From Anaerolineales bacterium (GTDB taxonomy: Bacteria > Chloroflexota > Anaerolineae > Anaerolineales > E44-bin32), in contig JAFGNH010000085.1 of NCBI GenBank assembly GCA_016927115.1, positions 1-56,351 on the forward strand: a stretch of 56,351 bases of DNA. Direction: 5' to 3'. Below, one piece after another: positions 44,076-53,170 of the stretch; position 1 is the stretch's first letter, and every line of letters begins with the position of its first letter. Both the position numbers and the translations under genes were made by a program. Below the pieces are notes generated by a model, which worked only from the letters and a program-made list of their open reading frames with translations, searched no databases and had not been told where the DNA came from.

Positions 44076-44201
44076 AGGGAAATTTTACCTGGTGAGCATA
44101 CAACTGTCGTGCTTCGCCGGCCTGACAGTCTCGCGTCTCTTGATTCGCCTTCCAGCAGTCTGGATCTTATAAACCCGCCACCAGGAAGAAAGGCGGCTGC
44201 C

Positions 44202-47200
44202 ATGTTATTCCAGCCGATCCGTTCCGATTCCCTTCCTGACGCCCCCTACGGGGCTGAGAATGATTCCTGCGCTATCTACATCGCCGCCCGCCGACAGGGT
44301 CAATCTACTTTCGGTACCCTGAAGCGCTCACTCAGCGCCCTGGCGCAGATGGGGCACCGCACCGGTTTTGTCAACGGGGAAGGTGACGGCGCCGGTGTGC
44401 AGACAGATATTCCGCGCCGGTTGTGGGTCCGCAAACTGAGCCAGGCTTCACTGCGCGCATCGCTCGCAAACCAGCCCGGCTTCTGGGTTGGTCATTATTT
44501 CGTCCCCACACAGCTCAGCACGCCAACGCTGCACGACCGGGTCTTCGCGGCCTTCAACCAGGCGGATCTCAAACCCGTCTATCAGCAGCCGGGGCCTACC
44601 AGGGAAGAAGTACTGGGGGCGAACGGCCGCCAGGATGCGCCTGCTTTCTGGCAGATCGCCGGTTACACTGAAGCAGCAGATCTGTCCCGGCAGCTGTTCC
44701 TGGTTCAGCTTCAACTCGAAGAAACACTTCCGGTCCACTTCCTGTCCCTGAGCGATCAGATTGTTGTTTATAAAATACGCGGTTCCGTTGAAACGCTTTC
44801 GCGTTTTTACCCCGATCTGCAGGACCGAAATTTTGACACCAGTGTTGTGCTGTGCCATGCGCGATATTCCACCAACACCGTGTCCACCTTTGAACGATCC
44901 CAACCTTTTGCCATTCTCGGCCACAACGGCGAGATCAACACCATCAATCGGTTCCGCAATGAAGCTTCACAGATCGGTGTTAACCTGACCAGAGACGGCT
45001 CCGATTCACAGGATATCGACCGCTCAATCCACAGTCTATGTGTTAAGCACAACCTGGATCTTATCGAAGCACTCGAGTTGATCTTCCCTCCCGTACCCTA
45101 CGAGCTTGAACAATTCCCGCCGGAGCTGCGAACGGTATACACACGTATGCGTCAGGCTTTCGGCCCCTATGCACAGGGCCCGGCGGCGATCCTGGCGCGC
45201 CACGCCGATCTGATTGTCGCCAGTGTGGACGCAATTGGATTGCGGCCGCTGTGGTTTGTGGAAACGGAAAAAGAACTGATCTTCAGTTCGGAGCGCGGTG
45301 CCATCCCTCTCGAGGTGATGGTTTCGGATCCGCGCCCTCTTGGCCCCGGAGAAAAAATGGCTGTCAAACTGCAGCCGGGATCCAATCCCGCAGTACTCGA
45401 TCACACGCAGATCCGTCAGCACGTGATCAACCGTGCCTTCCAGCGTGAAGCCCCCCAGCTGGCCCGGCAGTACTGGATCAATTGGGACAAGGCATCTCAC
45501 GGTGGGGGTTCCGGGCAAATAACTCAACGTGATGCTGTCAGCGAAATTGTACTCGCTGACCTGCCGAGCCTGTTAAAAGCCGCTCCTGCTTCAGAAGAAC
45601 CGGCGGAAATGGCAGAACACGTTCAGATTCCCTGGCAGCAGCCTGTATTTCCACCTGAACTCGAGCCGTATGTTTTACACGCCTGCGGCTGGAATCGGGA
45701 ACACATCCGCGAACTGCAGGACCTTGTAAAAAACGGCAAAGGCGTCGGTTCCCTTGGTTTTGACGGACCCCTGGCTGTTATCAACCGCCACCGCACCAAT
45801 CTGGCCGACTTCTTCAAAGAGACCGTTGCGGTTGTTACCAACCCGGCGATCGACCGAGATCGCGAGCGCGAGGTTTTCTCCACCAGCAGCCTTTTCGGTG
45901 CACGCCCTTCCATCGGCAGCGCACCGGACCCTGGCGACAGGATCATCACGCTGAAAGTCCCCCTGCTGACCGGCGGCCATCCGCTGCTGGGAGAGCAGAC
46001 GCTGTCACGCCACCTGGCAGAAAAGTACGGTACATACTCCATCGAACAGGTTCTTGACATCTTTAATGGCGAGACCGCATGGATTTCCATGAGTGTTCAT
46101 CCTGAGGAAGATGTGCGGATGGCGGTTACCAGAATCGGCGAGGAAGCCGTGGATTACGTCCGTGCCGGAGCGCAGTGCCTGATACTGGATGATACGGATC
46201 TTCTTTGCGGAGACAACAGCCTGGGCTGGCTCGACCCGCTGCTGGCAGTCAGCCAACTCGACCGGATCCTGCGTGATACTACCCAGGAAAACGGCGTTAA
46301 TCTGCGGCGGCGGGTTGGTATGGCCGTCCGATCCGCCAGCCTTCGTACCCTGCATGATATCGCGCTGCTGCTCGGTTCTGGCGCAGACGGCGTTTGTCCC
46401 TACGCAATGTTCGCCTCAGCTGCAGGTAATACAGCCGCAGACCTCGACTCGTACTCCGCACAGGACCGGTTATTCCGTGAGCTCAAGATCGGGTTGGAGA
46501 AGATTATTTCCACGATCGGCTGCCATGAACTGCGCGGGTATGGGCGCATGTTTAGTTCGATCGGCCTGGCCCCGTCCGTATCGGCTGTCCTTCGAACCCC
46601 CAATTTTCTGGGCAGTGAGCAAATCGGGATGGGTTGGAATACCCTCAACAGGGAAGCCTTTCTCCGCAGAGACGAGCTGCGGGAAAAAGACTCTGGAACC
46701 AGGTTGGAACCAGTTGATCATTTCTATCCGAAATTCTGGCGGGCCGCGGGTCGATATACCCATGGTGAAACCGGGTATGAAGAGATCAGCGGCCTGTATG
46801 ATATGCTGCAATCCGAAAATCCTGTCTCCCTACGGCACCTGATGAGCTTCCGCTCAGCGGACAGTGAGATTACACCGGACCAAGTATCACTCCTGATCGG
46901 TGAACACAATCTTCCCTTTGTTATTTGCGCCATGTCTTTCGGATCCCAGGGAGAAGCAGCCTTCCGGGCCTATGCACAGGCTGCTGCCAACTTGAATATG
47001 ATGTCACTCAACGGAGAAGGAGGAGAGCTTCCGGCCATCTTTGGCAAGTACCGTCAGAACCGGGGCCAGCAGATCGCCTCCGGCCGGTTTGGTGTGAACG
47101 CAGCCTTCCTGAATTCAGCCGCTGTACTTGAAATCAAGATCGGCCAGGGAGCAAAACCGGGCGAAGGCGGAATGCTCCCTGCCGCCAAAGTTTCTCCTCA

Positions 47201-48872
47201 GGTAGCTGAAGCCCGGCGCACACCTCCCCATGTGCCGCTGCTTTCCCCTTCCAACAATCACGACCTTTACTCGATTGAAGATCTGGCGCAGCTGATCGAA
47301 GAGTTGAAGGCAGTCAATCCCGACGCAAGAATTTCGGTGAAGGTCCCGGTTGTACCAGGCATCGGCGTGATTGCGGTGGGGATCGCCAAAGCCGGTGCAG
47401 ACATTATCAATATGAGCGGTTTCGACGGCGGCACCGGCGCTGCCCGCAAGCACGCGCTGCAGTACGTCGGCCTGCCGGCAGAAATCGGCCTTTCCCTGGT
47501 GCACCGCGCTCTCCTCGAATCCGGTCTTCGCCACAAAGTGGAAATCTGGTGTGATGGCGGTATGAAGACCGGCGAGGATGTTGTCAAAATGGTGCTTCTC
47601 GGTGCCAACAGGGCGGGTTTCGGCACCATGGCCATGATCGCTATGGGATGCACTACTTGCAGGCAGTGTGAAGCCGGCCAGTGCCATAGGGGTATCGCCA
47701 CCCAGATCCGTTCGTTGGAGGAAGCACAGCAGCAGGGAGTCAGGAAATTCGCCCCCCTCGATCAGGAACAGGCTGTGAATCACCTGGAACGGTTATTTGA
47801 AGGCCTTGCCGGTGAAGTCCGTCAGATTACAGCAGGATTGGGAGCAGCCAATCTGCAGGATCTTGTCGGTCGCGGCGATCTGCTGAAACAGGTGCGGCGC
47901 CAGGATCAGATCGATCTTTCCTCGTTGTTTGTATCGATCCCACTCAAGGGACGCCCCCGGCTCGAACCCGGTGTGGGGCGTCTGCTGGTACGACCGCGCA
48001 ACAACCTGACGCGCCTGCTCAGTGAGCTGATCACAGAAACCGTCACCCGGGATCAGGAGCGTGAGGTAACCTACCAGGACTCGGTTTCGGCGATCGACCG
48101 GGCGCTTGGTTCCCATATCGTCGGCACGCTTGCCCGCCAGCCGGGGGTCACTACCGGGATCGACCATGTCCATCTGCGTTTCGGCCCCTCCTCCATCGGC
48201 GGGAACGGGTTCGCTGCGTGGATGTCTGACCTGGTGGATATTATTATCGAAGGCGGTGCGCAAGACGGCACCGCAAAAGGATCCAGCGGCGGTACGGTTG
48301 CCGTTATGAAAGGGCTGAACGATGACGGACTGCGCATCGACGGTTCCGTCGGCAAGAGCTTTGCATACGGCGCGCAGAAGGGTGTACTGATCGTGCAGGG
48401 CAATGCTGATTCGCGCGCCTGTATCCGCCTCTCAGGCGCTGATGTAATTCTCGGCGGCGAGATTTTCAGGCCGGTCGACTCCAGCTCGCTGCGCAGCCCC
48501 ACACATGCCAATATCAAGGGTTTTGCCTGCGAGTACATGACCAGCGGCCGTGTCCTCATCATGGGAGATCCAGGTCCGTATGCATTTTCCGGGATGACCG
48601 GCGGTATCGTCTACCAGAAGCTTTCACCCGAGTATAACTTTGATACCAGCGCGCTGAGCACCCGTATAGCCCATGGTGCCCATGTAGATATCAGACAGCT
48701 GGAGGCGGCCGATGTGGCCGGGATACAGGAGCTGCTTGGGTATTACATCGAAACCCTGGAGCACACCTACCAGTATGACACAGCGGAAGCTATCACCAGG
48801 CTGGCAGAGGAAGATACAATCCGCAGCGTGTTTGTGAAGGTGGTGCCCGGAGAAAACGGCAGCGGGAAATAA
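44202..48872 (+). CDS. gltB: Glutamate synthase large subunit
   Basis: I choose ATG 44202, behind AGGAAGAAAGG; the frame is open back to a GTG at 44109. The 1556-residue protein has the full GltS order. A class II glutamine amidotransferase domain comes first (nucleophile C23 after a 22-residue propeptide; HNGEINTINRF), then a central domain, then an FMN-binding barrel with PGEGG and MSGFDGGTGAA. The iron-sulfur loop has C1150, C1156 and C1161 (plus C1153), and the C-terminal GXGXG helix runs about 1310-1540. It makes two glutamates from glutamine and 2-oxoglutarate. No GltD reductase gene is adjacent, so ferredoxin or a distant small subunit supplies electrons. The nucleophile context CAIYI differs from the usual CGVGF. 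Confidence 0.93.
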   Translation: MLFQPIRSDSLPDAPYGAENDSCAIYIAARRQGQSTFGTLKRSLSALAQMGHRTGFVNGEGDGAGVQTDIPRRLWVRKLSQASLRASLANQPGFWVGHYFVPTQLSTPTLHDRVFAAFNQADLKPVYQQPGPTREEVLGANGRQDAPAFWQIAGYTEAADLSRQLFLVQLQLEETLPVHFLSLSDQIVVYKIRGSVETLSRFYPDLQDRNFDTSVVLCHARYSTNTVSTFERSQPFAILGHNGEINTINRFRNEASQIGVNLTRDGSDSQDIDRSIHSLCVKHNLDLIEALELIFPPVPYELEQFPPELRTVYTRMRQAFGPYAQGPAAILARHADLIVASVDAIGLRPLWFVETEKELIFSSERGAIPLEVMVSDPRPLGPGEKMAVKLQPGSNPAVLDHTQIRQHVINRAFQREAPQLARQYWINWDKASHGGGSGQITQRDAVSEIVLADLPSLLKAAPASEEPAEMAEHVQIPWQQPVFPPELEPYVLHACGWNREHIRELQDLVKNGKGVGSLGFDGPLAVINRHRTNLADFFKETVAVVTNPAIDRDREREVFSTSSLFGARPSIGSAPDPGDRIITLKVPLLTGGHPLLGEQTLSRHLAEKYGTYSIEQVLDIFNGETAWISMSVHPEEDVRMAVTRIGEEAVDYVRAGAQCLILDDTDLLCGDNSLGWLDPLLAVSQLDRILRDTTQENGVNLRRRVGMAVRSASLRTLHDIALLLGSGADGVCPYAMFASAAGNTAADLDSYSAQDRLFRELKIGLEKIISTIGCHELRGYGRMFSSIGLAPSVSAVLRTPNFLGSEQIGMGWNTLNREAFLRRDELREKDSGTRLEPVDHFYPKFWRAAGRYTHGETGYEEISGLYDMLQSENPVSLRHLMSFRSADSEITPDQVSLLIGEHNLPFVICAMSFGSQGEAAFRAYAQAAANLNMMSLNGEGGELPAIFGKYRQNRGQQIASGRFGVNAAFLNSAAVLEIKIGQGAKPGEGGMLPAAKVSPQVAEARRTPPHVPLLSPSNNHDLYSIEDLAQLIEELKAVNPDARISVKVPVVPGIGVIAVGIAKAGADIINMSGFDGGTGAARKHALQYVGLPAEIGLSLVHRALLESGLRHKVEIWCDGGMKTGEDVVKMVLLGANRAGFGTMAMIAMGCTTCRQCEAGQCHRGIATQIRSLEEAQQQGVRKFAPLDQEQAVNHLERLFEGLAGEVRQITAGLGAANLQDLVGRGDLLKQVRRQDQIDLSSLFVSIPLKGRPRLEPGVGRLLVRPRNNLTRLLSELITETVTRDQEREVTYQDSVSAIDRALGSHIVGTLARQPGVTTGIDHVHLRFGPSSIGGNGFAAWMSDLVDIIIEGGAQDGTAKGSSGGTVAVMKGLNDDGLRIDGSVGKSFAYGAQKGVLIVQGNADSRACIRLSGADVILGGEIFRPVDSSSLRSPTHANIKGFACEYMTSGRVLIMGDPGPYAFSGMTGGIVYQKLSPEYNFDTSALSTRIAHGAHVDIRQLEAADVAGIQELLGYYIETLEHTYQYDTAEAITRLAEEDTIRSVFVKVVPGENGSGK

Positions 48873-48923
48873 ATCTGATAGATCAGAATCTCAATTCCAT
48901 CTTCATACTTTGCTGCGGATAGA

Positions 48924-48955
48924 GAGGGGAGTGACCGGTAAGAACACTCCCCCTC
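48924..48955. terminator. Hairpin between convergent genes
   Basis: GAGGGGAGTG (48924-48933) pairs with CACTCCCC(C)TC (48945-48955) with one bulged C and an 11-base loop. It lies between the glutamate synthase stop and the convergent SIS-domain gene, where both transcripts must end. No good U-run is present, so strength is uncertain. Confidence 0.5.
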
Positions 48956-48967
48956 CGCCTGAAATGA

Positions 48968-49723
48968 TCACAACGATTTTTCGAACACCATATAATCCCT
49001 GTAAACATCTGCAGTATTGGTCGCCGGTACTTCCTTCACATTCGGTGAAACGAACAAACGCTCCGGCGTTTTCCCCATCTCTGTCAACCTTGAAGCTGTT
49101 TCAGAGACCAGTGCCATAGCAATTGTTACGGCAGTAACCGTGGAGCTGGCACCGGTTTTTCCCGGCAAATCACCGACCGGCACAAGCGCATCCTCGGGCG
49201 GAGAACAATTGTCAATAACAATATCTGCAGCCGTCTTCAGCGATTCCCCGGAAGAATGTGTGGGGGTGTTCATTTCGTGATTGGCAAGCGATGTAACTGC
49301 TACTACTGTGAGGCCTCTCCTCTTTGCTCCCAGTGCCATCTCCACGGGAGCGGCGTTCAAACCGCCGTGGGAGAAAACCAGCATAGTATCCCTCTCATCC
49401 AGGTAATGGGATTCAAGCATTACTTCAATATAATTTTCCTGACGCTCCAGCCACAGCAGTTCACGCGCTCCGCCTGGTCCCACAACATTAGACCACATTA
49501 AGCGAGGGTCATAGATTGGATGGAACCCGATAAAACCACCATACCGCGGAAATATATCCATAACCGGGATCACAGAATGCCCGGAACCGAAAATATGTAC
49601 TGCTCTGCCTGCCGCGATCGAACCAGCCATGGCTGTTCCCGCTTGTTGGATCGCATCAAGTTGTGTAGTATGGACCTTCTTTATCAGCTCTTCAATTTTT
49701 GAGAAATAGATTTCTGCAGACAT
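48968..49723 (-). CDS. SIS-domain sugar isomerase-like protein (UPF0309 type)
   Basis: The 251-residue protein has a sugar isomerase (SIS) domain: HIFGSGHSVIPVMDIF binds a phosphosugar, TMLVFSHGGLNAAPVEMAL follows, and the TAADIVIDNCSPPEDALV segment is typical of the UPF0309 family. SIS proteins isomerise phosphorylated sugars or sense them. AGGAG precedes the ATG. It lies downstream of the second importer's permease genes and, with the ROK kinase and UTRA regulator, suggests amino-sugar catabolism. The exact reaction is not known. Confidence 0.85.
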   Translation of the reverse strand: MSAEIYFSKIEELIKKVHTTQLDAIQQAGTAMAGSIAAGRAVHIFGSGHSVIPVMDIFPRYGGFIGFHPIYDPRLMWSNVVGPGGARELLWLERQENYIEVMLESHYLDERDTMLVFSHGGLNAAPVEMALGAKRRGLTVVAVTSLANHEMNTPTHSSGESLKTAADIVIDNCSPPEDALVPVGDLPGKTGASSTVTAVTIAMALVSETASRLTEMGKTPERLFVSPNVKEVPATNTADVYRDYMVFEKSL

Positions 49724-49763
49724 AGTATTAACTCCTGATATTTGAAATACTTCAATCGGTATT

Positions 49764-49801
49764 CTGCTGCCTCTTTGTTATCCCGGCAGCAGGATTTTTT
49801 T
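49764..49801 (+). terminator. Hairpin with T-run in the malG-SIS gap
   Basis: CTGCTGCC (49764-49771) pairs perfectly with GGCAGCAG (49785-49792), loop 13, followed on the plus strand by seven T (49795-49801). This is the form of a plus-strand terminator, yet the genes here are on the minus strand. It may block antisense transcription, or act as an mRNA-stabilising stem in the minus-strand message. Confidence 0.5.
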
Positions 49802-50720
49802 ATCCCTTCACCGCTCCGGCTGTGAGTCCCTTTACGATATACCGCTGCAGCAGGAACGCCAGAATCAGCGGGGGTATCGAACCAATCACACCTCCCGTGG
49901 TCATCAAGCCGTAATCGACCCCAAACTGGGTTGTGAACTCGGTAACAATAACTGTGATGGTTTTGGCTTTTGAAGCCGAGAAAATCAACGCCATGAAAAA
50001 TTCATTCCATGACGAAAGGAACGCGAATACTGCTACAGCCACAAGCCCCGGTCCGGACAGGGGTACGATCACACGCACCAGGGCTGTTAATCGTGAACAA
50101 CCATCTATCATAGCCGCTTCTTCGAGATCGGCCGGGATTGTCTGAAAGTAACTGTGCATAATCCAGATCACTGTAGGAAGCATAAATCCCGAATATAACA
50201 GCACCAGCCCCTGCACCTTATCCATCAAATCCAACTGTTGCATCAGCAGATACAGAGGGATGATAATCACAATCACCGGCACCATCTGAGCAGCGAGTGT
50301 GCCAACCATAAAAAACTGTCGACCAGGCATCGGAAGACGGGCAAAAGCATAGGCAGCCATCGAACCCGCGACCAGACAAATCAGGGTTGTGAGCGTTGAA
50401 ATAACCAGACTGTTCTTGAAAGAATGGATGAATTTTGCTGCCGCTACCGGTACCTGCTGACCTTGCGCCGGCCCGGATATTAATGCTTTATAACGAGCCA
50501 GGGTCGGCTCTTCCGGGATCCAATGCGGCGGCACCTCGGTCAGTTCCAACTGTGGTGAAATGCTTGAAATCACCATCCACATAAACGGTGCCACAATCGC
50601 AAACACCATCATCCCCAGGAACAGCATCAGCAGGGCTGTCTCCAGTATCTTGTACTTTCGCTTTCCTCTACGCTTTCCCATCGGGCGGAAACTCACCGGT
50701 GCGTTTACATTTTCATCCAT
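49800..50720 (-). CDS. CUT1 sugar ABC transporter permease (MalG type)
   Basis: The 306-residue protein has six membrane helices, the EAA loop PADLEEAAMIDGCSRLTALV and the typical C-terminus GLTAGAVKG. It starts one base after the stop of the MalF-type gene, so translation is coupled. The N-terminal 25 residues are cytoplasmic and basic. Together with the upstream permease and lipoprotein it forms the second sugar importer. No ATPase gene is present nearby. Confidence 0.93.
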   Translation of the reverse strand: MDENVNAPVSFRPMGKRRGKRKYKILETALLMLFLGMMVFAIVAPFMWMVISSISPQLELTEVPPHWIPEEPTLARYKALISGPAQGQQVPVAAAKFIHSFKNSLVISTLTTLICLVAGSMAAYAFARLPMPGRQFFMVGTLAAQMVPVIVIIIPLYLLMQQLDLMDKVQGLVLLYSGFMLPTVIWIMHSYFQTIPADLEEAAMIDGCSRLTALVRVIVPLSGPGLVAVAVFAFLSSWNEFFMALIFSASKAKTITVIVTEFTTQFGVDYGLMTTGGVIGSIPPLILAFLLQRYIVKGLTAGAVKG

Positions 50721-50721
50721 C

Positions 50722-51636
50722 TCAATACTCTACCTCCCGATAAATCGCCCGCTGATAGAAAATTACTATCAGCATCACAGCCCCGGTCATAATATATGCG
50801 GCCGCCGAGCCGCGGCCAAGCTGCAGGGAGACAAATGATTTCAGGTAGGTGTAATACCCGAGCACTGATGTGCCATTTGAGGGCCCCCCGGCGGTTAATG
50901 TGTAGATCAGATCAAAACTCTTCAATGCCCAGATAGTGCGCAGTGAAACGGCCACGTACAATGTCGGTCTGATAAGCGGAATAGTAATCCTGGTGATGGT
51001 CTGCAGCACGTTCGCGCCATCGACCCGGGCCGCCTCGTACAGGTCACCTGGAATCGTCTGCAGTGCAGCCAACAGGAGAAGCATGATGAAGGGGGTCTCC
51101 TTCCACACATCAGCAAGGATGACCATGAACAGCGCAGTTTTTGGGTAGCCAAGCCAGATCACATACTTGTCTATCAGCCCCAGATCCAGCAGCAGTCCAT
51201 TCAATGCACCATAGCTGGGATTCAGGATCCATTTCCACATGATCCCATTCACCACAGAGGGAATTGCCCAGGGAAGCAGGGCCAGCATGCGAATCAGGTT
51301 TTTGCCACGGAATTCGCGGTTAAGAACCAGTGCGCTTATCAACCCCAGGGTAACTTCAAGAAAGACCGCAGCACCAACAAATACAATGGTGACTTTTACA
51401 CTGTTCCAGAATACCGGATCGGACAGTACATCCCGGTAATTTTGCATTCCCACAAACGGGTGGCCTTCCTGAGGCTTCATCAGATTCCATTTCAGGAGAC
51501 TGATCCACAGCGACCGCAGCAGAGGATAAACAGTCACCACTGCGATAATCAGGGCTGCCGGTGCAAGCAGGAAGAAAGCCAGCAGCATTTCCTCTCGCTT
51601 CTTACGACTCCAGCTTCTTACTCCTGCTGCACCCAT
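50722..51636 (-). CDS. CUT1 sugar ABC transporter permease (MalF type)
   Basis: The 304-residue protein has six membrane helices and an EAA loop (PGDLYEAARVDGANVLQTIT). GGAGTGAGCTT precedes the ATG. It is the first permease of the second importer, 112 bp downstream of the binding-protein gene and directly coupled to the MalG-type gene. A strong hairpin lies in the gap to the binding-protein gene. Confidence 0.93.
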   Translation of the reverse strand: MGAAGVRSWSRKKREEMLLAFFLLAPAALIIAVVTVYPLLRSLWISLLKWNLMKPQEGHPFVGMQNYRDVLSDPVFWNSVKVTIVFVGAAVFLEVTLGLISALVLNREFRGKNLIRMLALLPWAIPSVVNGIMWKWILNPSYGALNGLLLDLGLIDKYVIWLGYPKTALFMVILADVWKETPFIMLLLLAALQTIPGDLYEAARVDGANVLQTITRITIPLIRPTLYVAVSLRTIWALKSFDLIYTLTAGGPSNGTSVLGYYTYLKSFVSLQLGRGSAAAYIMTGAVMLIVIFYQRAIYREVEY

Positions 51637-51705
51637 AAGCTCACTCCAGAATAAGTCTTCATTTGCACTCGTATTTCTTTATAAAGGAAGACATAGAAGC
51701 AGAAA

Positions 51706-51734
51706 CCGGGAGAGGTGATAAACACCTCCCCCGG
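51706..51734. repeat. Stem-loop between binding-protein and permease genes
   Basis: CCGGGAGAGGTG (51706-51717) pairs with CACCTCCCCCGG (51723-51734) with 11 of 12 pairs and a five-base loop, 15 bp after the binding-protein stop. It lacks a U-run. As in the first importer, it probably stabilises the upstream message or partly terminates. Confidence 0.65.
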
Positions 51735-51748
51735 AATGGTGTACTGAT

Positions 51749-53107
51749 CTACTGGCTGTTGATACGCGTGGTCTCATCGACCAGCCAGTCCACTGCTTCA
51801 TCTACTGCAAGCCGTCCGCTCATCACGTCCTGTACAGCGGTCGCCGAAGACCGGCGCCACTCTTCAAACCATGTGAACTGAGGCGGGAACTTGCCATAGG
51901 TCAGCTGAGCGGATAGAATTTCAAAACCAGGCCAGGCAGCTGCAATATCTGAATCGGAGTACAGTGCTGTGCGAGTGGGAAGGTTTGCGCCCTCAATCGC
52001 GTGATGCTTCTGTGCTTCCGCACCTGTCAGATAGACCAGGAACTGCTTGGCCTCGTCTTTATGCTCCGAGCTTGAGAGCAAGCCCAATCCACCTGCATAC
52101 AAATAACCGCCGCTGCGTATATCCTCGTTACCCGGGATCAGGATTAATCCCGCGCTGTCAACTATACCCGAAAGCTCACTGTTGCTGTTTGCCTGGGTGA
52201 CCGACCATGTGGAATCAAGCAGGAACGCTGTTGTGCCCGAACCGAACTCGATGAGTGTTTCGTAGTCATCAAGTGCGATACCCGCCGGATCAAACACACC
52301 CTGGTTGATCCCATCCTGAATTACCTGGAACGCGGCTGCGGTTTCGGTGCTGTCCTGGAATACCGGCGCCCCATCGGAAGCGAAAAATTCTCCGCCCATG
52401 CTGGCGACCATGGTGCCCCAGTTGTAGTAGAAGTTCCCGGGGTATTTGGCACTGGGTGCAAAACAGAAATCAGCCACACCAGCATCCTTGATGGCCGTGC
52501 AGGCAGCGAGAAAATCATCCCACGTCTGGATACTCTCCGGGTCCACCCCGGCAGCATCGAGTACTTCCATGTTGTATGCCATATGAGCGCCGCCCGCATA
52601 CCAGGGCATGGCGATCAGGCTTCCATCATAGGTGTAAAGGCCAAGTACTGCTTCAAGCCAATCGGCGCGCTCCCCATCCGGGATCAGATCGTCAATCGGT
52701 TCGAACCAGCCGCCGGAAGCGAATTCCACCGCGTTTGCAGAGGGGACGAACACAATGTCATACCCACCACCTCCGCTGGCTAGAGTTGTAACGGTTTTAT
52801 CGTGAATCTCAGCCCAGCCGACAAAATCGACCTCGACATGGATCCCTGTTTCCTCTTCAAAGCTGGCCGCAAAGGTGCTGACATTGGCTCCCTCATCAGG
52901 CCGGATCAAAGCCCGGATAGTCACCGGCTCTGCCCCGGATTCTTCCGCGACCTCATCCGCCGGCTCATCAGCGACTGCTTCTTCCATCGGTTCTTCGGCT
53001 GGCTCCTCTACTGCAGGAGCTTCCTCTGTTTGAGTCGGACCACAGGCCGCCAGCATCAAACTGAGAATCATCAACCCCAACATCATTTTCCAGATTGTTT
53101 TTTTCAT
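51749..53107 (-). CDS. Extracellular solute-binding lipoprotein of a second CUT1 importer
   Basis: The start is ATG 53107, eight bases after AGGAG; a TTG two codons earlier is less likely. The 452-residue protein has a lipobox LAAC (C22), a long Glu/Ala/Pro-rich acidic stalk (about 25-62) and a CUT1 binding fold (TIRALIRPDEG through a Trp/Tyr-rich ligand cleft such as IAMPWYAGGAHMAYN). The stalk is unusually repetitive (EEP/EEA/ADEP units). It delivers sugar to the two permeases downstream. The ligand is probably an amino sugar, by gene context. Confidence 0.93.
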   Translation of the reverse strand: MKKTIWKMMLGLMILSLMLAACGPTQTEEAPAVEEPAEEPMEEAVADEPADEVAEESGAEPVTIRALIRPDEGANVSTFAASFEEETGIHVEVDFVGWAEIHDKTVTTLASGGGGYDIVFVPSANAVEFASGGWFEPIDDLIPDGERADWLEAVLGLYTYDGSLIAMPWYAGGAHMAYNMEVLDAAGVDPESIQTWDDFLAACTAIKDAGVADFCFAPSAKYPGNFYYNWGTMVASMGGEFFASDGAPVFQDSTETAAAFQVIQDGINQGVFDPAGIALDDYETLIEFGSGTTAFLLDSTWSVTQANSNSELSGIVDSAGLILIPGNEDIRSGGYLYAGGLGLLSSSEHKDEAKQFLVYLTGAEAQKHHAIEGANLPTRTALYSDSDIAAAWPGFEILSAQLTYGKFPPQFTWFEEWRRSSATAVQDVMSGRLAVDEAVDWLVDETTRINSQ

Positions 53108-53170
53108 CTCCAATTCTCCTGATTCTGCTGTTTTTTTACTGCATTCACCTTTGCCGATACCACCTCCTTT

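Noticed and set aside
45036-45527. 163-codon minus-strand frame within glutamate synthase
   Set aside because: It is antisense to conserved amidotransferase sequence; such open antisense frames arise from codon bias.
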